Shown here piece by piece: positions 19,101-27,696 of a stretch of 64,000 nt of DNA (position 1 is its first letter; every line of letters starts with the position of its first letter). A program made the position numbers and the translations under genes. The stretch is from JBBQWT01 sp038210375 (lineage in GTDB: Bacteria > Acidobacteriota > Terriglobia > Terriglobales > Acidobacteriaceae), in the NCBI GenBank assembly GCA_038210375.1, contig JBBQWT010000001.1, positions 170,592 through 234,591 of the forward strand, written 5' to 3'. The notes under the pieces are model-generated. The model was not told the origin of the DNA, did no database searches, and saw nothing but the letters and a program-made list of their open reading frames with translations.

Positions 19101-19461
19101 GAAGTCCGACCGCGCCCCATCAAAGGTGCTGCAGTTCAACGATTTCGGCCTGGTGGCGATCACACGCAAGCGCGTAAAGCAATCGCTGGAAAGGACGCTG
19201 GGCGCAACCTGCGAGTATTGCACCGGCACCGGAATGATCAAGAGCGTAACCACGGTCTGCAACGAGATTTACGTGGAGATGCGCAAGATGGCCAAACACT
19301 TCGAGCGCCAGGACGTTATGCTGCGCGCGCATCCCGAAGTGATTAAGGCCTTGAAATCAGGCACCGGGAAATGGCTGCAGGAAATGGAAGAGCTGACCGG
19401 CCGCACGATTATCTTGAAGAGCGACACCGGCCAGCACCAGGAGCAGTTCGACATCCAGTAG
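16153..19461 (+). CDS. rng: RNase E/G family ribonuclease with very large insert in the S1 domain
   Basis: Endoribonuclease of mRNA decay and rRNA processing. ATG 16153 is preceded by GGAGAAAG; a GTG 21 bases upstream lies in a hairpin and is less likely. 1102 residues. The N-terminus (1-77) and residues from about 701 on align to RNase E/G: first half of the S1 domain (GSIYKGRVTRVLPGMQSAFVDVG), second half (DLLKEGQEILVQIAKEP), then the catalytic DNase-I-like domain with metal-binding D918 (VAIDINTGK) and D962 (IVIDFIDMD), and the zinc-link C1020/C1023 (CEYC). Residues about 78-700 are a low-complexity insert rich in Glu, Gln, Gly, Ala and Pro, with Arg/Gly clusters near 177-192 and just before 701. 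A strong terminator follows. Confidence 0.93.
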   Translation: MSKELFISSTPHETKLAIVEDDLLSEVYFERENEYTLAGSIYKGRVTRVLPGMQSAFVDVGLERDAFLYVTDFLEETEDHEEFDRVVSLAQAAANKNYEAEPASGGFRRAPEGVSAPEHAGADPAAQFQAAASGNGPAAGFGAHGVLNAAGEDEEDDAGGTGRAPQGEKSSEGGTKRWRGRRGRRGRGGREQNAFGARPVGNEDAAGERLEAGGNVSDEKFEKQPFVAPVKTERTPERAAERTPERPSEIRRAVPPATKSPAYQPMVLPGESISKYRRQAPVTPPSSDSQVAETSSGLQQESASSPASHFAAGQDAAPREYASALEESGSGWKTAPVQQTTICHSEHAPVGFGVTTPAESQFANKPSESSAGDRSHEDQGSDASAAAQQPQSSHLEEVTETRNQAEQTHGQMHDAQPYGAQAEGSGEPAHPEHAGQHAGEYVSPRVVEHIVEPTVQPGGEHDATPIVRSNPESQALEVSEQGVVAFGVADSPLSHQSRSGALTEEQQVVDEEEEASETSSFAEDLEDAAFDEFEEETLEGGSEPHIATPTIAGTQSPGENQSLDQDFGTEGPQTQGHDARGNQADHDGQQHFLGQTAGLDDELHHGNQAEQSGGHSEELPEDFNSAEDLAEEEEFDPLAVGPGTEELEPPNAEAGVRAPNATAAFQQTADRDVRRERFPRRGGRPPMQGGRGGPRRNTPRGPMPVISDLLKEGQEILVQIAKEPMAKKGARITSHIALPGRFLVFMPTVNHMGVSRKISSEEERQRLKRILLSERGTTHGGFIVRTAAAGASEEDLRADIRFLINLWVEIRARAESSKAPSLIYHDLNLVERILRDQVTQTYSQIWVDNEQEYERILRFVSRFQPSLVKRVKLYTKETPLFEQFNIQEEINKALKSKVWLKSGGSIVINQTEALVAIDINTGKYVGRTSRLEDTIVKTNVDAIKEIVRQIRLRDLGGIIVIDFIDMDERKNRNKVMQALEEALKSDRAPSKVLQFNDFGLVAITRKRVKQSLERTLGATCEYCTGTGMIKSVTTVCNEIYVEMRKMAKHFERQDVMLRAHPEVIKALKSGTGKWLQEMEELTGRTIILKSDTGQHQEQFDIQ

Positions 19462-19479
19462 GCAGATCACAAAATGGGA

Positions 19480-19519
19480 AAAACAAAACCGGGCTGATTC
19501 AGCCCGGTTTTGTTTTTTT
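19480..19519 (+). terminator. Rho-independent terminator after RNase E/G gene
   Basis: Near-perfect inverted repeat with arms AACAAAACCGGGCTGA and TCAGCCCGGTTTTGTT, followed by a T-run. It starts about 20 bases after the nuclease stop codon. Because the arms carry A-runs on the left and T-runs on the right, it could work from both strands. Confidence 0.92.
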
Positions 19520-19636
19520 CTTGGGGACCCGGTCAACTATGAAGTTCGTCGTATTCTCAAGTGAACGAGACTGGGGAGCAGGTCAACTTGTAAACGCCTT
19601 CACTCTTATCGAGGGCCACCCGCCCATTGTTTTTTG

Positions 19637-19930
19637 TTACACATGGAGAATAAGGGTGAGGATTATGCCTGTGGCCAGCCAAAGAAAAATGGCCATTGCG
19701 GACAAAATTCGTTCTTGATCTCGAAACAAACCGATTACAGCGATGATCAAAGCAAACAGTCCAAGCCTAAGAGTGTAGATGAGTATTCCTTCCATCCAAG
19801 TCAAATCCCTATATGGATAGGATAGAGATAAGCCAAACACAATTCCCAAAATAACCGTCACTATTAAGGACAACGCAATCGACACGCAAGCCCATTTTTG
19901 ATTTCTTATTCGCAGCCATGCTATTCGCAT
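19637..19930 (-). CDS. Small hypothetical membrane protein (3 TM segments)
   Basis: 97 residues, ATG at 19930 with a GGTGGAAA element upstream. Three hydrophobic segments (about 14-36, 46-66 and 74-95) separated by short polar loops, with a basic N-terminus (RIAWLRIRNQK) that would stay in the cytoplasm. No family recognised. It lies in an AT-richer patch between RNase E/G and the DUF4097 gene, possibly acquired later than its neighbours. The regular hydropathy pattern is the main reason to accept it as a gene. Confidence 0.5.
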   Translation of the reverse strand: MRIAWLRIRNQKWACVSIALSLIVTVILGIVFGLSLSYPYRDLTWMEGILIYTLRLGLFALIIAVIGLFRDQERILSAMAIFLWLATGIILTLILHV

Positions 19931-20068
19931 TTGGTGTTTCCACCTGGAATCCTCACACCGTGTCGAATAACGTCCAAAGTGAAATGTTCACTGATCGGGA
20001 AAATTGCACCGACGAAGGGGCGGATGCAGCCCCGTGTTTGTCATATCCAAGGCCCACTAGATCCCGGT

Positions 20069-20368
20069 TTAGAACAAAAAGAGGCCTTCAGACACAACCC
20101 CACGGATCACAGGTCCCATATTTGGTTTAGTCACATACTCCTGAATTTGTGCCCAGCTAACTTCAATGACTTTCATTCCTCCCACTTTTCGCGACTCCGC
20201 GTCGAGTCTGCTGCGCCATCCAGGAATGGCATTTTCCCTTGCACCTATCTTCATCCAACAGATATCACTGGGTTTTATTTCCTTGGGATTGCAACTTTTC
20301 CCTACAAGGATAAAAAGGGTAACCTCTCCCCGTTTTAGGCGGTCATAAAATTCCTTGCGTTCTTCCAC
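20069..20368 (-). CDS. Hypothetical protein, possibly truncated
   Basis: 99 residues from GTG 20368. Mixed polar sequence (KSCNPKEIKPSDICWMKIG, GGMKVIEVSW) without recognised domain. The frame stays open upstream of the GTG for about 50 more bases, coding a hydrophobic-looking stretch, until a TGA. The GTG protein may therefore be the soluble remainder of a once longer membrane protein. It shares the AT-richer patch with the small membrane protein downstream. Low confidence that it is expressed. Confidence 0.35.
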   Translation of the reverse strand: MEERKEFYDRLKRGEVTLFILVGKSCNPKEIKPSDICWMKIGARENAIPGWRSRLDAESRKVGGMKVIEVSWAQIQEYVTKPNMGPVIRGVVSEGLFLF

Positions 20369-20488
20369 CAGGCGCCTTCGATGAATCGTGATGATGCTTA
20401 GAATACTCGCGAGAAGATGGTTGGTTCACCACATAGCTAGAAGATAATATCGGTCTTCAGCAAATGGTTCTTAACTGACTACCCTCTT

Positions 20489-21460
20489 CTAATCGATCCT
20501 GATTTCCCCGGAGCCGCTACGCAGTTCCACCAGGGCGCCGCCTCCGTTCACCTTGCCTTCCACGTGGGACTTTGAAATCGAGCCTTGCCTGGTGATGGGC
20601 TGCTGGATATGGATGCCGCCGGAATCGGTGCGGGCATCGAGATCGAAGCCGGTGGCCGAGCCCAGTTGCAGGCGCAGCCCTCCGGAGCCTGTGCTCATGC
20701 GCCAGGCGTGACTTACGGTTCCCTGGGCATCGATGTCGCCGCTGCCGGTTCCCGCGCGCAGCTCGCCGTTTACGCCTTTGAGGACGATATCCCCAGAACC
20801 GGTGTTGACGTTTACCGGGCCGGGTGCATCTTGTCGCATCGTGATCGAACCGCTTCCGGTGTTGCCCGTGAATTCGCCGCCGATGCCCTCGGCCTTGATT
20901 CCGCCGCTGCCGGTGGTGACCTTAACCGGTCCTTTGATGTTATCGAGGCGGACGTCGCCGGAGCCGGTGGTGGCCTTGGTTTCACCGCCAATATCGCTCA
21001 AAGACAGCGAGCCGGAACCGCTTTCAATTTTTACGGGACCAGCGATGCCAGTGACTTTTTCATCGCCGGAGCCGGTGCGCGCCAGCAGTTCAGTCCGCTG
21101 CGGCGCCACTACCTCGTAGCTGATGGAAACGTTCTGGCGCAATTCTCGGTTGTCGAATTGTCCGATGGTGATGGCATTTCCGCGCTGGGTGATGGGCGGG
21201 TTGGCTTCGATGAGGCGCACCTTTTCCTCGGCGCTCATGCCTTCGGAACCGCGAGCGGTAATCTTCCCGGTAATCGAGACCGTGCCGGAATTCCCCCGGG
21301 TCACGGTGACATTGCCGGAACCGGTCCTGATATCGAGGCTGGCCATCTCGGAGACGGTCAGGCTGCGGGAAAATGAACCACGCGCGGTATCAGCGTGCGC
21401 CGCGAGCGAGCTGAGGAGCAACAGTACCGCTACAGAAAGCGAGGCTCGGTTCAATCGCAT
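20489..21460 (-). CDS. Secreted DUF4097-type repeat protein
   Basis: 323 residues from ATG 21460, chosen because GGAGACGCTCAT precedes it and the product then begins with a clean signal peptide (MRLNRASLSVAVLLLLSSLAAHA). The mature part is built of about eleven units of roughly 19 residues, each with a TGSGD/G turn followed by a short beta strand (DVRLD, GIKAE, SITMR, DIVLK). This predicts a beta-solenoid, as in DUF4097/head-GIN proteins. Role unknown; members are often envelope-associated. It starts 42 bases after the stop of a membrane-fusion protein gene on the same strand, suggesting an operon. Confidence 0.8.
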   Translation of the reverse strand: MRLNRASLSVAVLLLLSSLAAHADTARGSFSRSLTVSEMASLDIRTGSGNVTVTRGNSGTVSITGKITARGSEGMSAEEKVRLIEANPPITQRGNAITIGQFDNRELRQNVSISYEVVAPQRTELLARTGSGDEKVTGIAGPVKIESGSGSLSLSDIGGETKATTGSGDVRLDNIKGPVKVTTGSGGIKAEGIGGEFTGNTGSGSITMRQDAPGPVNVNTGSGDIVLKGVNGELRAGTGSGDIDAQGTVSHAWRMSTGSGGLRLQLGSATGFDLDARTDSGGIHIQQPITRQGSISKSHVEGKVNGGGALVELRSGSGEIRID

Positions 21461-21502
21461 ATGAGCGTCTCCTGGTCCAAACAAAAAATCAACAATCAAC
21501 AG

Positions 21503-22708
21503 CTACTGCAAAATTACCTGATCGTTTTCCTTCAGGCCGCTTAACAGCTCGGTCTTCGCCCCGTTGGAGATGCCCACGGCCACCGCGACTTTTTTCTTGC
21601 CGTCCTTGGCCTTGGGGTCGGGTACTTCCACCGAGGCCTTCTTATCCTTGTCATAGATCAGCGAGCCTTCGGGAATAATGAGCACGCCCTTGTGCTCTTC
21701 CAGAATGATCTCCGCATTGGCGGTCATGACCGCCTTGAGCTCGCCCTTGGCATTGTCGATGGAAACCCGCACCTCAAAGGTGGTGACGTTGTCTTTTTCC
21801 GCGCCCATGGGAGATATCTTGGTGACTTTGCCGGTGAAGGTCTTGTCTTTGAAAGATTCGACCTTGATGCGCGCGTTCTGGCCGAGATAAACCTTGCCAA
21901 CGTCACTCTCATCCACTTTGCCTTTCACGAAAACCTCGTGGGTATCGCCCAGGGTCATGATCAGGGTGGCGGAAGAACCGAGGACCAGGATGGAGCTCAC
22001 GGCGTCGCCCACTTCAACGTCACGAGAAAGGATGACGCCATCGATGGGCGCGACGATGGTGGCGTTGCGATACTGCTCTTCGATCTGGGCAAGGTTGGCG
22101 CGGGACTGGGTGACCTGGGCCGCAGCCTGGTTTAATTTGGCCTTGCTGACGACCTGGTTGGCGCGGGCGAAATCCTGCTTGTTGACGGCCATCTCAAAGT
22201 TCTTCTGGGCATCATCGAGCGCGGCCTGTGACACCACGCCTTCGGTGGCCATGCGCTTGGCGCGGTCATAAGCGCGCTGCAGCATGGGCACATCGGGCCC
22301 CCGGGCATCGACTTTGGAGCGTTCCAGATCAGCCTCGGCGGCATGCAGGTTGGCTTCAAAACCGCCTAGCTCGGCGCGCGACGCGTTGACCCGGGCCTGG
22401 ATTTCCTCTTTGTCGAGCTCTGCCAGCACCTGGCCGGTCTTTACGGTGTCGCCAGCATCCACCAGCAGGTGTTTCACGATACCGCTTGCCTTGGATTTAA
22501 TTGCCACCTTGGTGATGGGCTCGATCTTTCCGGTCGCCACGACGCTCTTGGCGAGGTCCCCTTTTTCTACCTTACTCAGCTTGGTGGGGTCGATCTTGGC
22601 GCTGCCGCGGCCCGCGGCCATGACTCCGCCAACTACCGCCAGCACTACCAGCACCACAACGACAATGATGATGTAGCGTCGTTTCTTGCTTTTCTTCCCG
22701 TTTGCCAT
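21503..22708 (-). CDS. Efflux-type periplasmic adaptor (membrane-fusion, MacA/HlyD-like)
   Basis: 401 residues. Lys/Arg-rich N-terminus followed by one transmembrane anchor (about 12-32), then the adaptor fold: barrel-sandwich (lipoyl-like) half GIVKHLLVDAGDTVKTGQVLAELD, alpha-hairpin coiled coil (about 100-215), second lipoyl half ATIVAPIDGVILSRDVEVGD, beta-barrel and membrane-proximal domains. Overall closest to MacA. No MacB-type ATPase/permease or outer-membrane channel lies next to it, so the partner must be elsewhere. The DUF4097 gene is directly downstream. Confidence 0.88.
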   Translation of the reverse strand: MANGKKSKKRRYIIIVVVVLVVLAVVGGVMAAGRGSAKIDPTKLSKVEKGDLAKSVVATGKIEPITKVAIKSKASGIVKHLLVDAGDTVKTGQVLAELDKEEIQARVNASRAELGGFEANLHAAEADLERSKVDARGPDVPMLQRAYDRAKRMATEGVVSQAALDDAQKNFEMAVNKQDFARANQVVSKAKLNQAAAQVTQSRANLAQIEEQYRNATIVAPIDGVILSRDVEVGDAVSSILVLGSSATLIMTLGDTHEVFVKGKVDESDVGKVYLGQNARIKVESFKDKTFTGKVTKISPMGAEKDNVTTFEVRVSIDNAKGELKAVMTANAEIILEEHKGVLIIPEGSLIYDKDKKASVEVPDPKAKDGKKKVAVAVGISNGAKTELLSGLKENDQVILQ

Positions 22709-23047
22709 TATTTGTCCCTCGGCACGTGCCCGCTTAATAGACTGCTAACAGTGCTTACGAAGATTCTTGATGGATTGTTCCCCGGAATTCGATCCGGTCC
22801 GCATGTAAATGCTTTAATGCCGGTGCAATTGGTTAGACATCCCAACCGGCAAAACGGAAGCAAACAAATGTGCTTGCGCGAACTTCTATTTTAAGCTGGA
22901 AGACCAAGGCCGGGCTTACATTCTGCCGGCAGGCGCCGATGCTCGAGACCGCGCGCGCCAAATGCCAGCCGGCACTCAGCCAAGCCGGTATTCCCCGGGG
23001 AAAGCTTTGCCGCCAGGTACGCGCTCCGCGATGCTAAAATTTCAGCG
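22709..23047. promoter_or_regulatory. Divergent intergenic region, adaptor gene / CNNM gene
   Basis: 339 bases between divergently transcribed genes. It must hold promoters for both, but no clear -35/-10 pair, repeat or RNA was recognised. The half next to the adaptor gene is relatively AT-rich. Confidence 0.3.
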
Positions 23048-24451
23048 ATGGCTGCGTTTATCCTGCTGCGCCTCTTTGCGGTGCTCGCCCTGGTGGCCGC
23101 AAACGCGTTTTTTGTGGCGGCCGAGTTTGCCCTGGTCAGCATCCGGGACACGCGAATCCAGCAGTTGATCGACGAGCGCCGTCTGGGCGCCCGGACCATC
23201 CAGAAATTGCAGCACCATCTGGATGAATTCCTGCCCGCGGTGCAGTTTGGCGTCACCCTGGCCAGCCTGGCGTTGGGGTGGATCGGCGAGCCGGCGGCGG
23301 CCGCGATCCTGCAGCCGTTTGTGGGTAACTCCGTAGCTGCCCACACCCTGGCCATCGTGCTGGGATTCGGCGCCATCACTTATATGCACGTGATCCTGGG
23401 GGAACTGGTTCCCAAGTCGCTGGCGCTGCAGCGGGCGGAGCGTGTGGCGCTGGCAGTGGCTGGCCCCATGGACGTTTTCATGTCGTTATCGCGGCCATTG
23501 CTTTATGCGATGAAGCGCTCGGCCAACCTGGTGTTGAGGGGTTTTGGCTCGGTCATGATGCGCGAAGGCGGCGTGCACTCGCCGGAAGAATTGAAGCTGA
23601 TCGTGACCGCCAGCCGGCGCGTGGGCCTGCTGCCGGAATCGCAGGAGGACATGATTCACCGGGCGCTGGATCTCAGCGACATCTCGGTGCGCGAGATCAT
23701 GGTGCCCCGGCACAACATTTTTTCATTTTCTGCGGACATGCCCCTGGATGAAGCCATGGCGCGGGTGGTGGAAGAACAGCATTCCCGCATTCCTATTTAT
23801 GAGCCGCGGCGCGGCCCGGAGCATATCATCGGACTGCTTTATTCCAAGGACTTGTCGCGATTAATGCACCTTAAGCTGATCGCGCCTGGAACTTCTCCCC
23901 TGTTGAAACCGGGAGTCACCGTGCGCAGCGTGATGCGTGACGTGCTGGTGGTGCCGGAAACCAAGCCGGTCACCGACCTGCTCAACGAACTGAAGCTGCA
24001 CCGGCGGCACCTGGCGGTAGTGGTCGATGAATTTGGCTCGACCACCGGACTGGTGACCGTGGAAGACGCCATTGAGCAACTGGTGGGCGAAATTGAAGAT
24101 GAGTTTGATGTCGCCGAGACTCCTTTCCTTCAGCTGGATGGAGGCGCCATGGTATTGCAGGGATCGGAAAACATTCGCGACCTCGAAAGCCGTCACGACC
24201 TCACGCTGCCTCGCAACGAAGGCTATGAGACCCTGGGAGGCTTCATCCTCGCCAAGCTGGGGAAGATTCCGGGGCCCGGGGAATATGTAGATTTTGAGAA
24301 TCGGCGATTCACCGTTCAGGGAATGGACCGGATGAGGGTGGCGGCGGTCAAGGTAGAGGCCCGCGAGCTGCCTGACCAACCGAACCCGCTTGAAGATCAC
24401 GACAAGCCGCGGACTCTGTTCGCCGAGAAAAAACAACCCTCGCCGCGCTAA
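23048..24451 (+). CDS. CNNM/CorC-family membrane protein (hemolysin-like, CBS domains)
   Basis: 467 residues. The N-terminal DUF21/CNNM domain (about 1-190) has four hydrophobic segments and the ANAFFVAAEFALVS and GELVPKSLALQRAE signatures. Then a CBS pair (about 210-330; DISVREIMVPRHN, GLVTVEDAIEQLVGEIEDE) and a C-terminal CorC_HlyC (transporter-associated) domain about 345-430 (GYETLGGFILAKLGKIPGPGE). The family is linked to magnesium/cobalt or polyamine export; the old hemolysin name is not supported by function. 23 bases ahead of an ABC permease gene on the same strand, probably fortuitous. Confidence 0.9.
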   Translation: MAAFILLRLFAVLALVAANAFFVAAEFALVSIRDTRIQQLIDERRLGARTIQKLQHHLDEFLPAVQFGVTLASLALGWIGEPAAAAILQPFVGNSVAAHTLAIVLGFGAITYMHVILGELVPKSLALQRAERVALAVAGPMDVFMSLSRPLLYAMKRSANLVLRGFGSVMMREGGVHSPEELKLIVTASRRVGLLPESQEDMIHRALDLSDISVREIMVPRHNIFSFSADMPLDEAMARVVEEQHSRIPIYEPRRGPEHIIGLLYSKDLSRLMHLKLIAPGTSPLLKPGVTVRSVMRDVLVVPETKPVTDLLNELKLHRRHLAVVVDEFGSTTGLVTVEDAIEQLVGEIEDEFDVAETPFLQLDGGAMVLQGSENIRDLESRHDLTLPRNEGYETLGGFILAKLGKIPGPGEYVDFENRRFTVQGMDRMRVAAVKVEARELPDQPNPLEDHDKPRTLFAEKKQPSPR

Positions 24452-24474
24452 ACAGGGAGCCTGACGCCTAATTC

Positions 24475-25404
24475 ATGTTGCGTTTTATTGCCAGCCGGTT
24501 GCTCGTGATGATCCCAGTGCTCTGGCTGGTGGTATCGCTGGTATTTCTGCTGTTGCACCTGGTACCCGGCGACCCGATCCAGCAAATGCTGGGGGAAGGA
24601 GCGGCCAGCGCCGATATCGAGGCGGCGCGGCATGCCTACGGGTTGGACGTTTCACCGGGCAGGCAATATTTGAATTACTGGCACGGGGTCTTGCGCGGAG
24701 ACCTGGGGAGGTCGCTGCGGCTGGACCGGCCCGTGACGGCGATCATTGCGCAGCGGTATCCGTTCACCTTGGAACTGACGCTGGCGGCGCTGGTAATGGG
24801 TTTATTGATCGCGGTGCCGGCGGGGGTGGGCTCGGCGCGAAGACGCGGCCAGTGGCAAGACCGCGGCATCGGACTGGTCAGCCTGCTGGGCTTGTCTTTT
24901 CCAAATTTTGCGCTGGGGCCGCTGCTTATTTTATTTTTTTCAATTTCTCTGGGATGGCTACCGGTGTCAGGCGCGGGAGGTTTTTCACACCTGCTGCTGC
25001 CGGCGTTTACCTTGGGAGCATCACTGGCCGCGATCCTGACCCGAATGGTTCGGACGTCCATGCTGGAAGAATTAGGACAGGATTACATTCGCACTGCCCG
25101 CGCTAAAGGATTGTCCGAAACCAGGGTTGTCTATCGCCACGCACTGCGCAATGCTCTGGTGCCGGTGCTGACGGTGGTGGGGTTGCAGTTTGGCGGGCTG
25201 CTGGCGGGAGCGATTGTGACCGAGACCATCTTCTCGTGGCCGGGGATCGGCCGGCTCACCATTCAGGCCATCAGCAATCGCGACTATTACCTGGTACAAG
25301 GCTGCATTCTTACCATCGGCGTGACCTACATCGCGGTAAATTTCTTCACCGACCTGCTGTACTCGGCGGCCAATCCGCGGATACGCCAGCGTCCAGCGGC
25401 ATGA
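24475..25404 (+). CDS. Peptide/nickel-type ABC transporter permease (DppB/GsiC-like), alone
   Basis: 309 residues with six transmembrane segments, the N-terminal family stretch (LLHLVPGDPI), and the EAA-like cytoplasmic loop YIRTARAKGLSETRVVYRHALRNALVPV typical of DppB/OppB permeases. Normally this gene is followed by a DppC-type permease, one or two ATPases and a binding protein. None of these is in the neighbourhood, so it is either an orphan or works with subunits encoded elsewhere. ATG 24475 with GGGAG some 15 bases upstream. Downstream is an unrelated-looking secreted peptidase, which could supply peptides for uptake (inference). Confidence 0.88.
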   Translation: MLRFIASRLLVMIPVLWLVVSLVFLLLHLVPGDPIQQMLGEGAASADIEAARHAYGLDVSPGRQYLNYWHGVLRGDLGRSLRLDRPVTAIIAQRYPFTLELTLAALVMGLLIAVPAGVGSARRRGQWQDRGIGLVSLLGLSFPNFALGPLLILFFSISLGWLPVSGAGGFSHLLLPAFTLGASLAAILTRMVRTSMLEELGQDYIRTARAKGLSETRVVYRHALRNALVPVLTVVGLQFGGLLAGAIVTETIFSWPGIGRLTIQAISNRDYYLVQGCILTIGVTYIAVNFFTDLLYSAANPRIRQRPAA

Positions 25405-25464
25405 GCATCGCGCTGCACTTTTTAGGGCAGTAAGAGAGACTTTATTTTCGCAAGGAGCACTGCT

Positions 25465-27486
25465 ATGAGGAGTCCCATTTTTCGAGCCGGATGGCTGCGG
25501 CGAGGCACCGTACTTTCGATCGGGGTGGCCGCGGCCACTTGCCTGCATGCGCAGACCAGGCCTGCATCCACCGCCGCCATGGATCGGGTAGCGGATGCGA
25601 TGTTCGCGATCACCGAATTCCAGCAGACGGCGATTTCTCCCGACGGCGCTCGCGTGGCATGGGTGGAAACCCTGCCGGGCACGAGCGGAGAATCGGCCAT
25701 CTACGTTTCACCGGAAGGCGAGGCGGAGGGAAGACCGCCGGTAAGAATCCAGGCAGTGCCGAACCGAAATTCCAGGGAGGGAAGCGTGGCGTGGTCGCCT
25801 GACAGCCGGCGCCTGGCATTTCTCTCCGACGCCGAACTGGCCGGGCAGAGGCAGCTCTATGTGGTTGATGCCGGCGGCGGGGCAGCGCGCAAGCTTACCG
25901 ATGTGAAGGGCTTTCTTGCCGATCCCCAGTGGTCGCCGCGGGGAAAATCCCTGGCAGTTTTGTTTACCGCAAATGCGCCGCGCGCGGCGGGCCCGCTGGA
26001 GCCGATGACTCCGGATTCCGGTGTGGTCGAAGAACATTTTTACGAGCAGCGCATTGCGATTGTAGATTCGGTAAGTGGCGAGATCCATGAAGTGTCCCCA
26101 GCCGATTTGTACGTGTACGAATATGACTGGTCGCCGGACGGCGCAAGTTTTGCCGCGACCGCGGCCCGGGGCTCAGGAGATGACAACTGGTGGGTGGCGC
26201 AGCTCTACACAATTTCGGCCGAGAACGGCTCGACGAAATCAATCCTCAAACCTGAGCTGCAGATTGCGCAGCCGCGATGGTCGCCAGACGGTGCGCGCAT
26301 CGCTTATATAGGCGGCCTTATGAGCGACCAGGGAGTGACCGGGGGCGACGTCTTCGTGGTGGGACGCGATGGTCGCAGCCTGCGAAACCTTACTCCCGGA
26401 ATGAAGGCGTCGGCGACCGGGTTGAGGTGGCTCTCTCCTTCACAAATTTTCGTGGTAGAAAACGTGGCGGGAGTTCCGGCTGCGGTGTCGCTCGACCTGG
26501 GCCCGGGCCAATCCCGCGCCGCTGGCGCCCACACCTTGTGGCGGAGCGATCAAGTGGTCTCGGCCGAAAGTCACGCGCTGGGGGTGTCACTAGCGCGCGA
26601 TGGCAGGTCATGGTCGGCCATTCGCAGCTCGGCGCAGGATCCGCCAGAAGTGTGGACCGGCCATGCCGGGAACTGGACGCAGATTACCCATGCCAACCAG
26701 AACACATCCGCGCCGCGTACCCGATCGGAAAACATTTCGTGGCAGAACGATGGTTCGGCGGTGCAGGGCTGGTTGAACTTTCCCGTGAATTTCGCGCCCG
26801 GGAAATCGTGGCCGCTGGTGGTGGCGGTGCACGGCGGACCGTCTTCGGCGTGCATGAATGACTGGCCACGCTCGATCACCGCGCTGCTGCCCAGCCAGGG
26901 GTACTTTGTATTGTGCGTGAATCCGCGCGGCAGCTACGGCCAGGGCGAAGCTTTTACCCTGGGCAACGTAAAGGATTTCGGCTACGGCGACCTGCGCGAC
27001 ATTTTGACGGGGGTGGATGCGGTCAAACGCAAGTATCCCATCGACGAAGCGCGGCTGGGGATTGCGGGGTGGAGTTATGGCGGCTACATGACGATGTGGG
27101 CGGTGACTCAAACCAACCGTTTCCATGCCGCGGTGGCCGGCGCCGGCGTGGCCAACTGGCAGAGCTATTACGGGGAAAATGACATTGACCAGTGGATGAT
27201 TCCGTTTTTCGGCAGCTCGGTTTACGATGACCCGGCCATCTATGCGCGCAGCTCTCCCATGACGTTCATCAAAAAGGTGAAGACGCCGACATTGATTCTG
27301 GTGGGAGACCGCGATGGAGAGGTGCCGGCCCCGCAATCCTACGAGTTCTGGCACGCCCTGAAAACACTGGGGACGCCCACCGAGCTGGTGGTGTATCCCA
27401 ACGAAGGCCACAACATTTCACAGCCCGAGCACAAGCGTGACCGGCTAGTGCGGATTACAGGTTGGTTTGATCGCTATTTGCGGTAG
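25465..27486 (+). CDS. Secreted S9-family prolyl-oligopeptidase-like peptidase
   Basis: 673 residues, ATG with AAGGAG eight bases upstream. The N-terminal signal peptide (about 1-30) predicts export. Residues about 45-420 form a beta-propeller with PD40-type repeats (VAWSPDSRRLAFLSD, DWSPDGASFAAT, RWSPDGARIAYIG). The C-terminal alpha/beta-hydrolase domain has the nucleophile S537 in GWSYGG, acid D617 in GDRDGEVP and H649 in NEGHNI, a complete triad. This is the acylaminoacyl-peptidase/DPP-IV group. Likely cleaves short peptides in the periplasm; exact specificity unknown. Confidence 0.92.
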   Translation: MRSPIFRAGWLRRGTVLSIGVAAATCLHAQTRPASTAAMDRVADAMFAITEFQQTAISPDGARVAWVETLPGTSGESAIYVSPEGEAEGRPPVRIQAVPNRNSREGSVAWSPDSRRLAFLSDAELAGQRQLYVVDAGGGAARKLTDVKGFLADPQWSPRGKSLAVLFTANAPRAAGPLEPMTPDSGVVEEHFYEQRIAIVDSVSGEIHEVSPADLYVYEYDWSPDGASFAATAARGSGDDNWWVAQLYTISAENGSTKSILKPELQIAQPRWSPDGARIAYIGGLMSDQGVTGGDVFVVGRDGRSLRNLTPGMKASATGLRWLSPSQIFVVENVAGVPAAVSLDLGPGQSRAAGAHTLWRSDQVVSAESHALGVSLARDGRSWSAIRSSAQDPPEVWTGHAGNWTQITHANQNTSAPRTRSENISWQNDGSAVQGWLNFPVNFAPGKSWPLVVAVHGGPSSACMNDWPRSITALLPSQGYFVLCVNPRGSYGQGEAFTLGNVKDFGYGDLRDILTGVDAVKRKYPIDEARLGIAGWSYGGYMTMWAVTQTNRFHAAVAGAGVANWQSYYGENDIDQWMIPFFGSSVYDDPAIYARSSPMTFIKKVKTPTLILVGDRDGEVPAPQSYEFWHALKTLGTPTELVVYPNEGHNISQPEHKRDRLVRITGWFDRYLR

Positions 27487-27546
27487 AAGTGCGAGTCAGA
27501 AGTAAGCAGAAGTGGGGAAGGGCCTCCCCGATATGAAGGCCCGATT

Positions 27547-27696
27547 TTATAGCGCTTTGCGGCCTGACACGAAGTGAAAAATCACCACGATCAGCGCAAT
27601 GACGAGCAATGCATGAATCAGTCCGCTGGCAACATGAAAGGCAAAAAATCCGAGCAGCCAGAGGACGAATAAAACGATACCAATTGTCAAGAGCAT
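27547..27696 (-). CDS. Small lmo0937-family membrane protein
   Basis: 49 residues from ATG 27696, which has a strong GGGAGGTC ribosome site; a longer frame reaching 27741 lacks one. Two hydrophobic segments around the pattern LWLLGFFAFHVASGLIHALLVIAL, matching the small lmo0937-type membrane proteins common in many bacteria, of unknown function and often stress-related. The C-terminus is basic (SGRKAL). Confidence 0.7.
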   Translation of the reverse strand: MLLTIGIVLFVLWLLGFFAFHVASGLIHALLVIALIVVIFHFVSGRKAL

